Shown: one piece after another, positions 18,452 to 27,335 of the stretch
How positions within the stretch are numbered: the stretch's first letter is position 1
How the letters are laid out: each line of letters starts with the position of its first letter
DNA from: Roseovarius sp.
Lineage (GTDB): Bacteria; Pseudomonadota; Alphaproteobacteria; Rhodobacterales; Rhodobacteraceae
Assembly (NCBI RefSeq): GCF_018066915.1
Contig: NZ_JAGPVV010000262.1
Coordinates: 1 to 32,469 of the forward strand
Reading direction: 5' to 3'
DNA: 32,469 nt
Notes under the pieces: model-generated
Databases searched by the model: none
Told to the model about the DNA's origin: nothing
Seen by the model: only the letters and a program-made list of their open reading frames with translations
Program-made: the position numbers and the translations under genes

Positions 18452-18486
18452 TCCGCCTCTGGAGTTGCAGGGGTTTTGCCTGATAG

Positions 18487-18501
18487 GCTCTGGACCAGAG
18501 C
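18487..18501. repeat. 15-nt perfect odd palindrome upstream of the methyltransferase gene
   Basis: GCTCTGG-A-CCAGAGC in the 96-bp gap between 18451 and 18548. Confidence 0.5.
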
Positions 18502-18547
18502 AACAGCCCCTTAATCCTGACACCCTGAATTCAAGGACAAGCCCCGG

Positions 18548-19300
18548 ATGAACGCAGCCCTCTCGGATTTGAACGCTTATCTCCAGACTGGTATTCACAA
18601 GGTTGATGGTTGGTGCATTCCCCAACTGTGGCAGAGCATTTGGCCGCTGCGACAGGCCATCGGTGCCGGTCCGATTGCAGAGATTGGTGTGTTCGAGGGC
18701 AAGTTCTTTATTGGCCTCGCAAAATGCTTTGCCGAAAACCGCCATGATGCCGTGGCAATCGACGTCTTCGACCTCCAGCAGTTCAATCTGGATGGGGCTG
18801 GGGTTGGCAAACGTGACAAGCTGCTGGAGAATTGCGCGGCGCAGGGGGTGGACAAGGTCGTTCTGCGGCGCGCGGATTCTCTCACGCTCCGGCAGAGCGA
18901 TGCCGAGGACATCGTGGCCCGGTCAGGCAAGATCAAATTCTTTAGCGTCGATGGGTGCCACGAGGTGCTCCATACCACGCGAGACATCGAATTCGCGATG
19001 AGCGTGACCTGCGATGACGGGATCATCGCCGTCGATGATTACACCAACCCCAATTGGCCGGGGGTGAGTGAAGCGGTGGCAAAGATGTATCTGCTGCGCG
19101 AGTTCCAGTATGTGCCGCTGCTCGTCACCTGCAACAAGTTGCTCTTGTGCTCGGCCTCTTTCCACCGGGATTTCTTGAAGGTGGTTCAGGACTATGTGTC
19201 GGCCAATCACAAAACAACACGCATGAAACGGGTCAAGCGGTTCGGATACGAGACCCTGACCGTTCAACCCAACCTCGGGACATGGGAAGATTTGGTGTGA
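18548..19300 (+). CDS. Class I SAM-dependent methyltransferase (Methyltransf_24/CmcI-like)
   Basis: 250 aa. GPIAEIGVFEGKFFIGLAKCF, AVAIDVFDLQQFN, IKFFSVDGCHEVLHTTRDIEFAMS, DDGIIAVDDYTNPNWPGVSEAV. Confidence 0.85.
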   Translation: MNAALSDLNAYLQTGIHKVDGWCIPQLWQSIWPLRQAIGAGPIAEIGVFEGKFFIGLAKCFAENRHDAVAIDVFDLQQFNLDGAGVGKRDKLLENCAAQGVDKVVLRRADSLTLRQSDAEDIVARSGKIKFFSVDGCHEVLHTTRDIEFAMSVTCDDGIIAVDDYTNPNWPGVSEAVAKMYLLREFQYVPLLVTCNKLLLCSASFHRDFLKVVQDYVSANHKTTRMKRVKRFGYETLTVQPNLGTWEDLV

Positions 19301-19389
19301 GGGTGGTGGGTAGGCCGCGGGAGGCGTCGCTGCCGTGGGTGCGCAGGGTCTACGACGAGGGATGAACAGGTGAGCTTTCTCTGGGGCGT

Positions 19390-20268
19390 TCAGATTGAAA
19401 GGTCATAGGAAAAGTTTGGGGTAAAGCGGATGGAGTCCGTATCGCGGTATAGGGGATTGTGATCATAGACCTCAAAATAGGCAGCTTGCAGTTCATCTGG
19501 ACTGAAGTGTCGCACAGTGGCGAGAGGTGAGACGGTTCCCTCATCACCAAGCATGTAGTCGTTTCCCTTATACGTCGCCAGACCGCCGTTGTTCCCCCAG
19601 TGCGATGGAACCAGATAGCGGTCTAGAAACTCTTCGGTCCCGTCTGGCAGCTTGGCCAAGCTTTGATGCGCCATGAACCGGTTGCAGAGTTCGTCGAGCA
19701 CACGACGGGTCGGATGATTGAACGTAAAGAAAAGGCGCTCTGTTCTTACATGTTCTGCGATGAAGTCGGAAATCCTGATATCGCAGTCGTCTTCTCTCTC
19801 AATAAGATCGGCAATGGAACGGGCGGCAATCGTTCTGGAAAATTCGTTCTCATCGGGTTGCCAAAGTTGCTCTGTCAGTCCCTGCGAATAGAGCCAGCGG
19901 GCGAAAATGCGCACGTCGTGGAGCGCTTCAATCGGGCCCACCATTCGGCTGTTCGTGGTGGTGTGGGTCATGTAGCGAATGAACGGTTGCTGCCCCGAGA
20001 AGAACATGTTCGGCCAGACCACTACGTTCGAGTGGCTTTGGCGTAGCACCGATGATCTCAGGTGTCGCACAGGGAAATTATCGTTCGTCTTCTGGGCAAG
20101 GACAATGTCTGCCTCAGAAATATGGGCGAGGTGAGCCTCGCTTTCGGCAGTCTTGGCAAGTTGTAGGATGATCGGAGAAAGACATTCAAAATGTTCGGTT
20201 GCTCCAAGCAGCGCAGTAACGGGGCGTGCTTGACAGTTTCCGATCACGAGCAGTTTTGGTTTCTTCAT
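19390..20268 (-). CDS. WcbI-like polysaccharide biosynthesis putative acetyltransferase
   Basis: 292 aa. N-terminal KLLVIGNCQARPVTALLGATEHFECLSP, typical of the WcbI-type fold, followed by SEADIVLAQKTNDNFPV and VVWPNMFFSGQQP. Confidence 0.7.
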   Translation of the reverse strand: MKKPKLLVIGNCQARPVTALLGATEHFECLSPIILQLAKTAESEAHLAHISEADIVLAQKTNDNFPVRHLRSSVLRQSHSNVVVWPNMFFSGQQPFIRYMTHTTTNSRMVGPIEALHDVRIFARWLYSQGLTEQLWQPDENEFSRTIAARSIADLIEREDDCDIRISDFIAEHVRTERLFFTFNHPTRRVLDELCNRFMAHQSLAKLPDGTEEFLDRYLVPSHWGNNGGLATYKGNDYMLGDEGTVSPLATVRHFSPDELQAAYFEVYDHNPLYRDTDSIRFTPNFSYDLSI

Positions 20269-20990
20269 GGAGCCGCCACTGGTGGCGCAATCGGATCAGG
20301 AGATGACAGTTCCGACAAAAGCGTGAGGTCATCTGTATTATGCAGTTTCAAGAGTTCATCAAGGTCTGTGTGCCCCTGCGTGGCTGACGCCGCATCTGAG
20401 CGGTTGCTGTGAACTTCCTGCCATCTGAAATTCGGAAAGGTGTGGGAAATCTCGCCTGTCAGTCGGGCAACGGCACCAGCGAAATCGGCCACAAGCCCCA
20501 CAACGGTAATGCGCTCTAGCGCCTGTCTGGCGCGCTCAAGTTCAGACCCCTTGCCCGGCGCAAGCGCGGCCAGTCGAGAAGTCTGGAAATTGCGGCACTG
20601 TCGGTCGTGCTTGAGAGAAAGCCGGACCTTTACATAGCCTTCGAGGTCTGTGTGCTTTGCCAGAACAGCGCCGAAGGTGTCCGCCACTTGCGTTCTCTCA
20701 AAACGGTAGGCGGATTTGATGCGGTCAATCGGATCGCGCAACAGGATCATGGAAACAATACGGACACCATCGACCTGAGGCGGCGGCCCCATCATTGTAT
20801 GCGACGAAAAAGCCACCGCCTCTGGATTGTCGCGAATCCAGGATTCGACCTCTGGCGTGTTGCCATGGGGCGCGGGCGAAGCCGAGAACTCTCGCGTGAC
20901 CCATGCGTTGCCAAAATTGTCCTTTAATATCTGATCAAGCGAGGTGCCCGCGTTCTTGAACAGGTGATGGTGGAGGATGACAGTGCGCAT
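20265..20990 (-). CDS. Sulfotransferase-family protein
   Basis: 241 aa. TVILHHHLFKNAGTSLDQIL resembles a PAPS 5'-phosphosulfate loop (FKNAGTS). VSMILLRDPIDRIKSAYRFE resembles the 3'-PB motif. 4-nt overlap with the WcbI-like gene. Confidence 0.78.
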   Translation of the reverse strand: MRTVILHHHLFKNAGTSLDQILKDNFGNAWVTREFSASPAPHGNTPEVESWIRDNPEAVAFSSHTMMGPPPQVDGVRIVSMILLRDPIDRIKSAYRFERTQVADTFGAVLAKHTDLEGYVKVRLSLKHDRQCRNFQTSRLAALAPGKGSELERARQALERITVVGLVADFAGAVARLTGEISHTFPNFRWQEVHSNRSDAASATQGHTDLDELLKLHNTDDLTLLSELSSPDPIAPPVAAP

Positions 20991-21064
20991 GCGGCTATCA
21001 AGTCTTTCTTATTGGTATTCTTGCAAAGATTTGCGCGCCATCCGAGAGGGCAAGGGATCAGGGT

Positions 21065-24000
21065 TCATGTCGCGGCCATCCCCGGCAGGAACATATCCGC
21101 CGCTTCGAAGGCCTCGCGCATGGCGTGGCGGCCACGGGTGAAGGAATAGTTTTCCGTCACATAGGACCGCGCGGCCTCGGATATCTGGTGCCAGAGCGCA
21201 TCGTCCTGATTCAGGCGGGAAATCGCGGAAATCCACTCGGCGGGGGTGCGGGCGATGAAACATTCCTGACCATTGCGCAGCCCGATGCCTTCGGCAGCGA
21301 CGGGCGAGAGGACGCAAGGAATACCGTGGGCCAAGGCATCAATCACCTTGCCCTTGATCCCGGCCCCCGAGCGCAGCGGGGCCAAAAAGATGCGATGCGG
21401 GTTATAGGCATCGGCGACCTGCGGCACAAAGCCGACAGGCAGCACCGAGCGGCTTGCGAGGGCGGCAATGTCCTTGGGCATGGCGGAGCCATAGATCGAG
21501 AACGTGAGACCGTCCTGCTGGGTGGCGAGTTGTGACATGACTTCGCGGAGGAACCATTGCACGCCTTCGACATTCGGATGATGCCGGAAGCTGCCCAGAA
21601 AGGACATCCCCGCGCGCTCGGAAAGCGGCGGCACGGCATCGGGAATATCGACAACCCATGGGGTGCGCACGACCGTTGCGCGGCCTTCGCTATAGGCCTC
21701 GATCACGGCATGTTCCAATTCGTTGTAACTCAGGACCACATCGACCTGATTGATGATGGCCAATTCTTCGTCACGGGTGCGACGGGCGCTTTGCAAGCGG
21801 TTCTCGTCATTCTCGGCGCGGGCCGCGCGTATCTCGCGCAGAAAGTGGAGGTCGGCGTTGTTGAAGAGAACCTTGGCCTCTGGCGCGTAGCTGCGCAGAT
21901 GGCCCAAGACGTCCTGGGCGACGTAGAACCGCGTGACGTAAAAGGCGTCGAACTCTGCCGCGTGCCGGGACAGATACTCTTGCACACTCAGAAAGAACGG
22001 GGCGTAGATCATCTCGACCCCGAGTTTCTGGAGGTCTTGGGTATACTTGCCCAGATGCGCCAGGTTCGTCGGCAGAAAGCTGACCTTGTATCCCAGCGAC
22101 TGAACCAGCCTGATCTCTTGCAGCGCGGCATAGGAGCCTGCATCCTGATCGGGACGCGGTGTGGTATAGTCGATGAAGAGCACGCGCCCCTTGATGCCCC
22201 GGTCCTTTTCGAGATCGGGGTTTTGCCCCTCGCGGCCAAACTGGCTGTAGGCCTCGATCCAGCGGCGTTTGAACTTGGGCCGGTTGACCTCTTGATACCG
22301 CTTGTACCCCGAACTGACGTCGGTGCCAGAGGTCATCCCCTCGTAATGGTACACGACAGACGACGGAACAAACCAGGTTGAATAGCCCGCCTCGCGGACT
22401 TTGAAGGCAAAATCCGTATCCTCGAAATACATCGGTTCGAGATACGAGGACAACCCGCCCACCGCCGTCCAGACGGATTTGGGAACCATCATCGCCGCGC
22501 CGGACAGGTAATCCGCCTGTCGGGCGTAACAAAAGCGCGGCTCTTCGGGGTTCTGGCGGTTGCCATAGTTCCACGGATTGCCCGTGCCCCAGATGATGCC
22601 GCCCGCATCCTGCAAACGCCCATCCGGATAGAGCAACTTGGACCCGGCAAGACCCACGTTGTCAAACCGCTCGAAGGCGGCGAGGAGTTCATCCAGCCAC
22701 CCGGATGTCACCTCGACATCGTTATTGAGCAAGACGATATACTCTCCACGGGCCAGATCGGCCCCGGCATTGCAGGCGCGGATAAAACGCTGCGGCTCGG
22801 CATTGTGGAGGACGGTGATCCCGCTGACGAAGGTCTCGAGCGTGGCGGTCTGGTCGGTTGATCCGTCATCCACCACGATGACCTCAAAGCTGGCCTGATT
22901 GGGCGCGACCAAGAGCGAGCAGAGCGCAAGATATGTCACCTCGACCTTGTTATGCGCCGGAATGACAATGGACACTTTCGGCGCGGCCACCTTGGGGAAG
23001 CTCAGAGGCTTGAGGGTGACACGGTCATAGCCCGCCTCGACCGTGTCGAGCGCATGGGTGATCTGGGCGAAATCGGTCTCTGGCGTGGCTGTCTCGAAGA
23101 GTTTGCGAAGACTGGCAAAGCGGCGCGGGGTCTGCGCAAAGATGGACGCGGGAAACGGCGCGCGGCTTTCGCGCTGCAACACATCCGCCGGGGTCAGGAT
23201 CGCCGGAACAAGGGTCAGGGTTTCACAAAGCCGCACCGTGCCAGAGAGGTCACGGATGCTGATATGATGCGTGGCACCGTCAAAATAGGTGTCTGCCAAT
23301 CGAAAGGGGGTCTGACCCGGCCGAACCGAGAGTTGCCCTTGAGGTTGGCCATCAACGTAGAAGCTGAGAACGGCCGTATCCGAGCTTTCGATGACCAAGG
23401 TGTGACCCTGCCGGTCGTCCACGGCGATTTTCGGGCTGGCCGGGATGGTGCGGACCTCGGTCTTGCCGCCATAGCGCAAGTGGATATCGTCATCGGGTAT
23501 CGGATAGGCCGGCAAATCGGCCCGAAGCCAGACACCATCACCGGCAATCTCGGTGCCCACGAGCATCATGGGGCTGAGAACGGATGTCTCCGGTTTGCTA
23601 CGGCTGCCAACATGCACATCGGCCAGAAAAACGAAGGGTTCGATCCCTGATCCGTCATCGGCATATTCTTCATGGTGAACCTCGAGACGCACCTCCATTG
23701 GCCCGACACTCTTGGGCAGGGGCAACATCACCTGCTGATACCCCTGAGATTGACGCCCACCCAGAAAGCCGGGGGCGAACGCCACCTTGCGGGTCGTGGT
23801 TTCCTGCGTCGTCGTATCTGAAAACACCACGTGCAGCATCGCCTTGCTGCGGTGAGTTGCGATTTGCGCCTTTAAAAAGAGGCCTGATGTGCCCCCTTTG
23901 ATGACGATGGGATGATCAATCCTGATCCGGCAGGGGGCGTTGCGATCGACAAGCATGATCTGCACGGTCTGCGTGCCCGAGAGCGCCCAGTCCGAGAGCT

Positions 24001-24295
24001 CGTTGATCCAGACAGCATAGGTGTCGCCTTGCACCTTTTCGGCTGGTTCGGACCGCATCCGGTTCTTCAAATCCCGGGTATCCAGACCGTGCGGGCGGGC
24101 CAGCCCATAGGATTTCAACGCGTCCGGCGCACAGGGCTGCAATTGGGCCCTGGCGGAGCCGATGGCGATTTCCACAGGCTCGCGTGGGGCAGCCGCGAAG
24201 TTTGCAAAGACTTCGCCATTCACCAGAAGCAGCGTCCGCAGATCACCGGCATCCGTGCCCTTGTCATTTCGTTGCGTCATCGTGTCAGTGGTCAT
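21065..24295 (-). CDS. Bifunctional glycosyltransferase: beta-rich N-terminal region + GT2 + GT4
   Basis: 1076 aa. GT2: VSIVIPAHNKVEVTYLALCSLL...FEVIVVDDGSTDQT...YIVLLNNDVEVTSGWLDELL...AAMMVPKSVWTAVGG. GT4: VLFIDYTTPRPDQDAGSYAALQEIRLVQSLGYKVSFLP...GMSFLGSFRHHPNVEGVQWFL...FLAPLRSGAGIKGKVIDALAHGIPCV. Confidence 0.9.
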   Translation of the reverse strand: MTTDTMTQRNDKGTDAGDLRTLLLVNGEVFANFAAAPREPVEIAIGSARAQLQPCAPDALKSYGLARPHGLDTRDLKNRMRSEPAEKVQGDTYAVWINELSDWALSGTQTVQIMLVDRNAPCRIRIDHPIVIKGGTSGLFLKAQIATHRSKAMLHVVFSDTTTQETTTRKVAFAPGFLGGRQSQGYQQVMLPLPKSVGPMEVRLEVHHEEYADDGSGIEPFVFLADVHVGSRSKPETSVLSPMMLVGTEIAGDGVWLRADLPAYPIPDDDIHLRYGGKTEVRTIPASPKIAVDDRQGHTLVIESSDTAVLSFYVDGQPQGQLSVRPGQTPFRLADTYFDGATHHISIRDLSGTVRLCETLTLVPAILTPADVLQRESRAPFPASIFAQTPRRFASLRKLFETATPETDFAQITHALDTVEAGYDRVTLKPLSFPKVAAPKVSIVIPAHNKVEVTYLALCSLLVAPNQASFEVIVVDDGSTDQTATLETFVSGITVLHNAEPQRFIRACNAGADLARGEYIVLLNNDVEVTSGWLDELLAAFERFDNVGLAGSKLLYPDGRLQDAGGIIWGTGNPWNYGNRQNPEEPRFCYARQADYLSGAAMMVPKSVWTAVGGLSSYLEPMYFEDTDFAFKVREAGYSTWFVPSSVVYHYEGMTSGTDVSSGYKRYQEVNRPKFKRRWIEAYSQFGREGQNPDLEKDRGIKGRVLFIDYTTPRPDQDAGSYAALQEIRLVQSLGYKVSFLPTNLAHLGKYTQDLQKLGVEMIYAPFFLSVQEYLSRHAAEFDAFYVTRFYVAQDVLGHLRSYAPEAKVLFNNADLHFLREIRAARAENDENRLQSARRTRDEELAIINQVDVVLSYNELEHAVIEAYSEGRATVVRTPWVVDIPDAVPPLSERAGMSFLGSFRHHPNVEGVQWFLREVMSQLATQQDGLTFSIYGSAMPKDIAALASRSVLPVGFVPQVADAYNPHRIFLAPLRSGAGIKGKVIDALAHGIPCVLSPVAAEGIGLRNGQECFIARTPAEWISAISRLNQDDALWHQISEAARSYVTENYSFTRGRHAMREAFEAADMFLPGMAAT

Positions 24296-24540
24296 CTCTT
24301 ATACGCCTTGGGATTGTATTCATGCGGCCGACATCATAGTGTCTGGCGATATCTTGGGACCAAAAAAATCTGGCTTGCAACCAGAACCAAGGACCGCTGC
24401 CCGCTTGAGCAAGGGGGCTGGACACTTGTGAGAGAGAGCGACGCTTCGATCATGCACCCCATGTGTCACATTCCAGTCGGAAACTCCACAACGGCCAGTG
24501 CGCGCGACGCATGATTTTCTTCACTCAGGAAAATGTGAAG

Positions 24541-24569
24541 TTGAACCCGGTTGCTTAAGTGCATAGTAA
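24541..24569 (+). promoter_or_regulatory. Possible promoter for the downstream GT4 pair
   Basis: TTGAAC with CATAGT/TAGTAA 15-17 nt downstream, in a locally AT-richer 312-bp divergent intergenic region. Weak consensus match. Confidence 0.25.
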
Positions 24570-24607
24570 CCAAGACCTAATTTTGACTAAGGCAGGAAAC
24601 CTCTGAT

Positions 24608-25927
24608 TTGGCGCGTTTTGTTCGTTTGTCACTCTTGCGTCGCTTTGTATCGGTGACGCACCAATATGGCCTTTCAGAAGCCCTGAAACGATCGCGCTAT
24701 TTTGCGACGCTTTATTTGCGTGGCTCAGCGCCGTCCTTGTTTGGTCGTCAGGCGCCCGCTGCGTTTGCGCCGGACACATCGTCTGCACCCGAACGGCAGA
24801 TGCAACCCATTTGGACGGAATTGGCCCGTGGCGGGGGCTTTCACGCGAAGATCAACCACAAGTGGACTCCGCGCATTGCGCTGATCGGTGATCTCAACCT
24901 GTCACAGTGCCGAAAATACCGCGTCGAGCAGCTCAAGGTGCTGTGGGAATCACAGAATGTTGCGTTCGATTATGCGCATTACGAAGATACCCCGAGGGCG
25001 CTTCGGCTTTTGCAACGCGCGACGCATTTTTGCGAGTACAGGCTGGAAGACACGCCACTGACCCAGATGTATCGCTACGAGGCGCGCCGGCTTGGCCTGC
25101 CGATCCTGTTCGACATCGACGATCCGCTGTTTTCGGTTGCAGCCTATGAAACCTATCAGAACATGGCGGCGCTCGATCCGATGCTCAAGACACATTTTCT
25201 AGCGGTGGCTCCTCGCTATGCCGCCATGATGAATGGGGCCGATATTGTGACGGTCTCTACGCCCGGCCTCGCTGATCTGGCACGGCTCTACACGCCGCGC
25301 CCGGTTCACGTCAGACGAAACTTTGCCGACCCCGAGACATTGCAGCACGGAGCCAGCGCCATCGCTGCGCGCGGTGCGGAGGATGGTCTCTTTCGGGTCG
25401 TGTTCGCCAGCGGATCACAGGGGCATGAGGCGGATTTCGATCTGATCAAGTCCGAAGTTGCAGCCTTTGTTACCGCCGATCCCGCGCGGCGCCTGACCAT
25501 TTTGGGCCATTTTAAAACCGACAGGCTGCCCGCCTCTCTTGCGGCGCAAACCGAGCATCATCCGTTTCTGGACTATGATGCCTACCTCGCCAATCTGGCG
25601 CAGGCCGATGTCGCGGTGATGCCGCTTCAGGATGATCTGTTCAACAGATGCAAAAGCGGTGTGCGCGTGATTGATGCGGCAGCGGTGGGGCTGGCTTGTA
25701 TTGTGAGCGCGGTGGGCGATTTGCCAACGATGATCGACCAAGGGCGCACCGGATTTATTGCCGAGTCTCCCGGCGACTGGAGGCAAGCGTTGGAAACTCT
25801 CGCGACTGACAGAGCGCGCGCCCGCGCCATGGGGCGCGCAGCAAGAGAAACGCTCGAGACCAGATGGAGCGTGCAGGCTGGCCCCCACATTATCGCCCCT
25901 GACCTCCTCGACTGGGTGATGGCATGA
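24608..25927 (+). CDS. Glycosyltransferase, GT4-like
   Basis: 439 aa, TTG start. IALIGDLNLSQCRKYRVEQL, ILFDIDDPLFSVAAYETY, VVFASGSQGHEADFDLI, AVMPLQDDLFNRCKSGVRVIDAAAVGLACIVSAVGDL. Confidence 0.82.
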   Translation: MARFVRLSLLRRFVSVTHQYGLSEALKRSRYFATLYLRGSAPSLFGRQAPAAFAPDTSSAPERQMQPIWTELARGGGFHAKINHKWTPRIALIGDLNLSQCRKYRVEQLKVLWESQNVAFDYAHYEDTPRALRLLQRATHFCEYRLEDTPLTQMYRYEARRLGLPILFDIDDPLFSVAAYETYQNMAALDPMLKTHFLAVAPRYAAMMNGADIVTVSTPGLADLARLYTPRPVHVRRNFADPETLQHGASAIAARGAEDGLFRVVFASGSQGHEADFDLIKSEVAAFVTADPARRLTILGHFKTDRLPASLAAQTEHHPFLDYDAYLANLAQADVAVMPLQDDLFNRCKSGVRVIDAAAVGLACIVSAVGDLPTMIDQGRTGFIAESPGDWRQALETLATDRARARAMGRAARETLETRWSVQAGPHIIAPDLLDWVMA

Positions 25928-27195
25928 CAGAGCGTCCTCATATCCTGCTCGTCAATGTGTTCTTTGCCCCCTACACCTATGGCGGCGCGACCGTTGTCGC
26001 CGAACAGGTGGCCCGAGAACTGGTGCAAGACAAGCGCGCACGGGTCAGTGTGATCTCATTGATCAGCCGCCCCGAGGTACCGCCCTATTCCGTGGTGCGG
26101 TCTCAGGTGATGGGGATCGACAATTACCTGATCAATGTGCCGCAAAACCGCCCTTACAAGCAGTTCTACGATAACCCCGAGATTGGGGCCGTTGTCAGTG
26201 AGATGATCGCCGATCTGTCCCCCGACCTCATGCATGTGCATTGCATTCAGGAAATCGGGGTGGATATCCTGCGCGCCGCCAAGCGCGCGCAGGTGCCGAT
26301 CGTGATTTCCGTACATGACTATTGGTGGATCTGTGAGCGGCAGTTCATGGTAAAACCCGATCAGGTGTATTGCGCGCAAAACCCTGTTCAGATCGACGCC
26401 TGCAAAGGCTGTGTCGCGGATCATGGCGCGGCCAAGGCACGGTTCCAGACGCTACAGGAGGCGGCGTCGCTCACGGATGTCATCACCTATCCCAGCCATT
26501 TCGCCCGCGAGCTCTGTGAAGCGTCAGGCTTGGCTCCGGGTCTTGGGGTGGTGTGGGAAAATGGCGTGCACATGCCGCGCTCGGATTTTGCAGCCAAACA
26601 GGCCGCGCGGCGCGCGGCTGATCCGCGGATCGTCTTTGGGTTTGTTGGAGGCCCCTCTGCAATCAAGGGCTGGCCACATATCCGGGAGGCATTCAAGGAC
26701 CTGCCGCGATCCGATTTCGGCGTCCATCTGGTCGATGGGAGCCTCGACGGGTCGTGGTGGGCCGGGCATGACCTGTCCAAGCTCTCGGGGGAGTGGCGGG
26801 TTGTGCCCCGGTATGATCACTCGGACATGGACGACTTCTATGCGGGAATCGACGTGTTGCTGTTCTTGTCGCAATGGAAGGAAACATTTGGCCTGACAAT
26901 ACGCGAAGCGCTGGCGCGGGGGATCAAGGTGATCCAGACCGACAGCGGCGGCACGGTCGAGCATGATGCCGTGGACCCGGAGCGCCTCATTTCCATCGGG
27001 GCTGGCCCGGAGGTGTTGCGCTCTCAGGTCCTTGAAACGCTGGAGCACCATGATCCTGCCGCAAGGCAATCCGCGCCCCGGATCACCAGCTTTGCCGAAC
27101 AAGCACGCGCCTTTCAGGGGATCATGGAGCGCGTTCTGGGGAACGGTCTGGAGGATCGCCCAGCGCAACGCGTGAACGAGCGGCGCAGGCCATAG
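25924..27195 (+). CDS. Glycosyltransferase family 4
   Basis: 423 aa. ATGA overlap with the upstream gene. ILLVNVFFAPYTYGGATVVAEQVAREL, HVHCIQEIGVDIL, VISVHDYWWICERQFM, VLLFLSQWKETFGLTIREALARGIKVIQTDSGGTVEH. Confidence 0.9.
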   Translation: MTERPHILLVNVFFAPYTYGGATVVAEQVARELVQDKRARVSVISLISRPEVPPYSVVRSQVMGIDNYLINVPQNRPYKQFYDNPEIGAVVSEMIADLSPDLMHVHCIQEIGVDILRAAKRAQVPIVISVHDYWWICERQFMVKPDQVYCAQNPVQIDACKGCVADHGAAKARFQTLQEAASLTDVITYPSHFARELCEASGLAPGLGVVWENGVHMPRSDFAAKQAARRAADPRIVFGFVGGPSAIKGWPHIREAFKDLPRSDFGVHLVDGSLDGSWWAGHDLSKLSGEWRVVPRYDHSDMDDFYAGIDVLLFLSQWKETFGLTIREALARGIKVIQTDSGGTVEHDAVDPERLISIGAGPEVLRSQVLETLEHHDPAARQSAPRITSFAEQARAFQGIMERVLGNGLEDRPAQRVNERRRP

Positions 27196-27214
27196 GCAGT
27201 TCTGCGCCGCGCGC

Positions 27215-27244
27215 GCGCCCTGCGCCTTCGTGCAGCGCAGGCGC
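27215..27244 (+). terminator. Candidate terminator hairpin after the GT4 pair
   Basis: CCTGCGC-cttcgtgca-GCGCAGG (27219-27225/27235-27241), extendable with one bulge. CTTTTTCC lies about 13 nt downstream, so not a canonical spacing. Confidence 0.35.
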
Positions 27245-27335
27245 TCTGGCTGCAAACTTTTTCCCCCGCGCCTGAAACTTTGTGCCGGTGTCTTCCGTGG
27301 CTGTTGCGTGATGCTTGCAAACGGGAGGTCAAACC

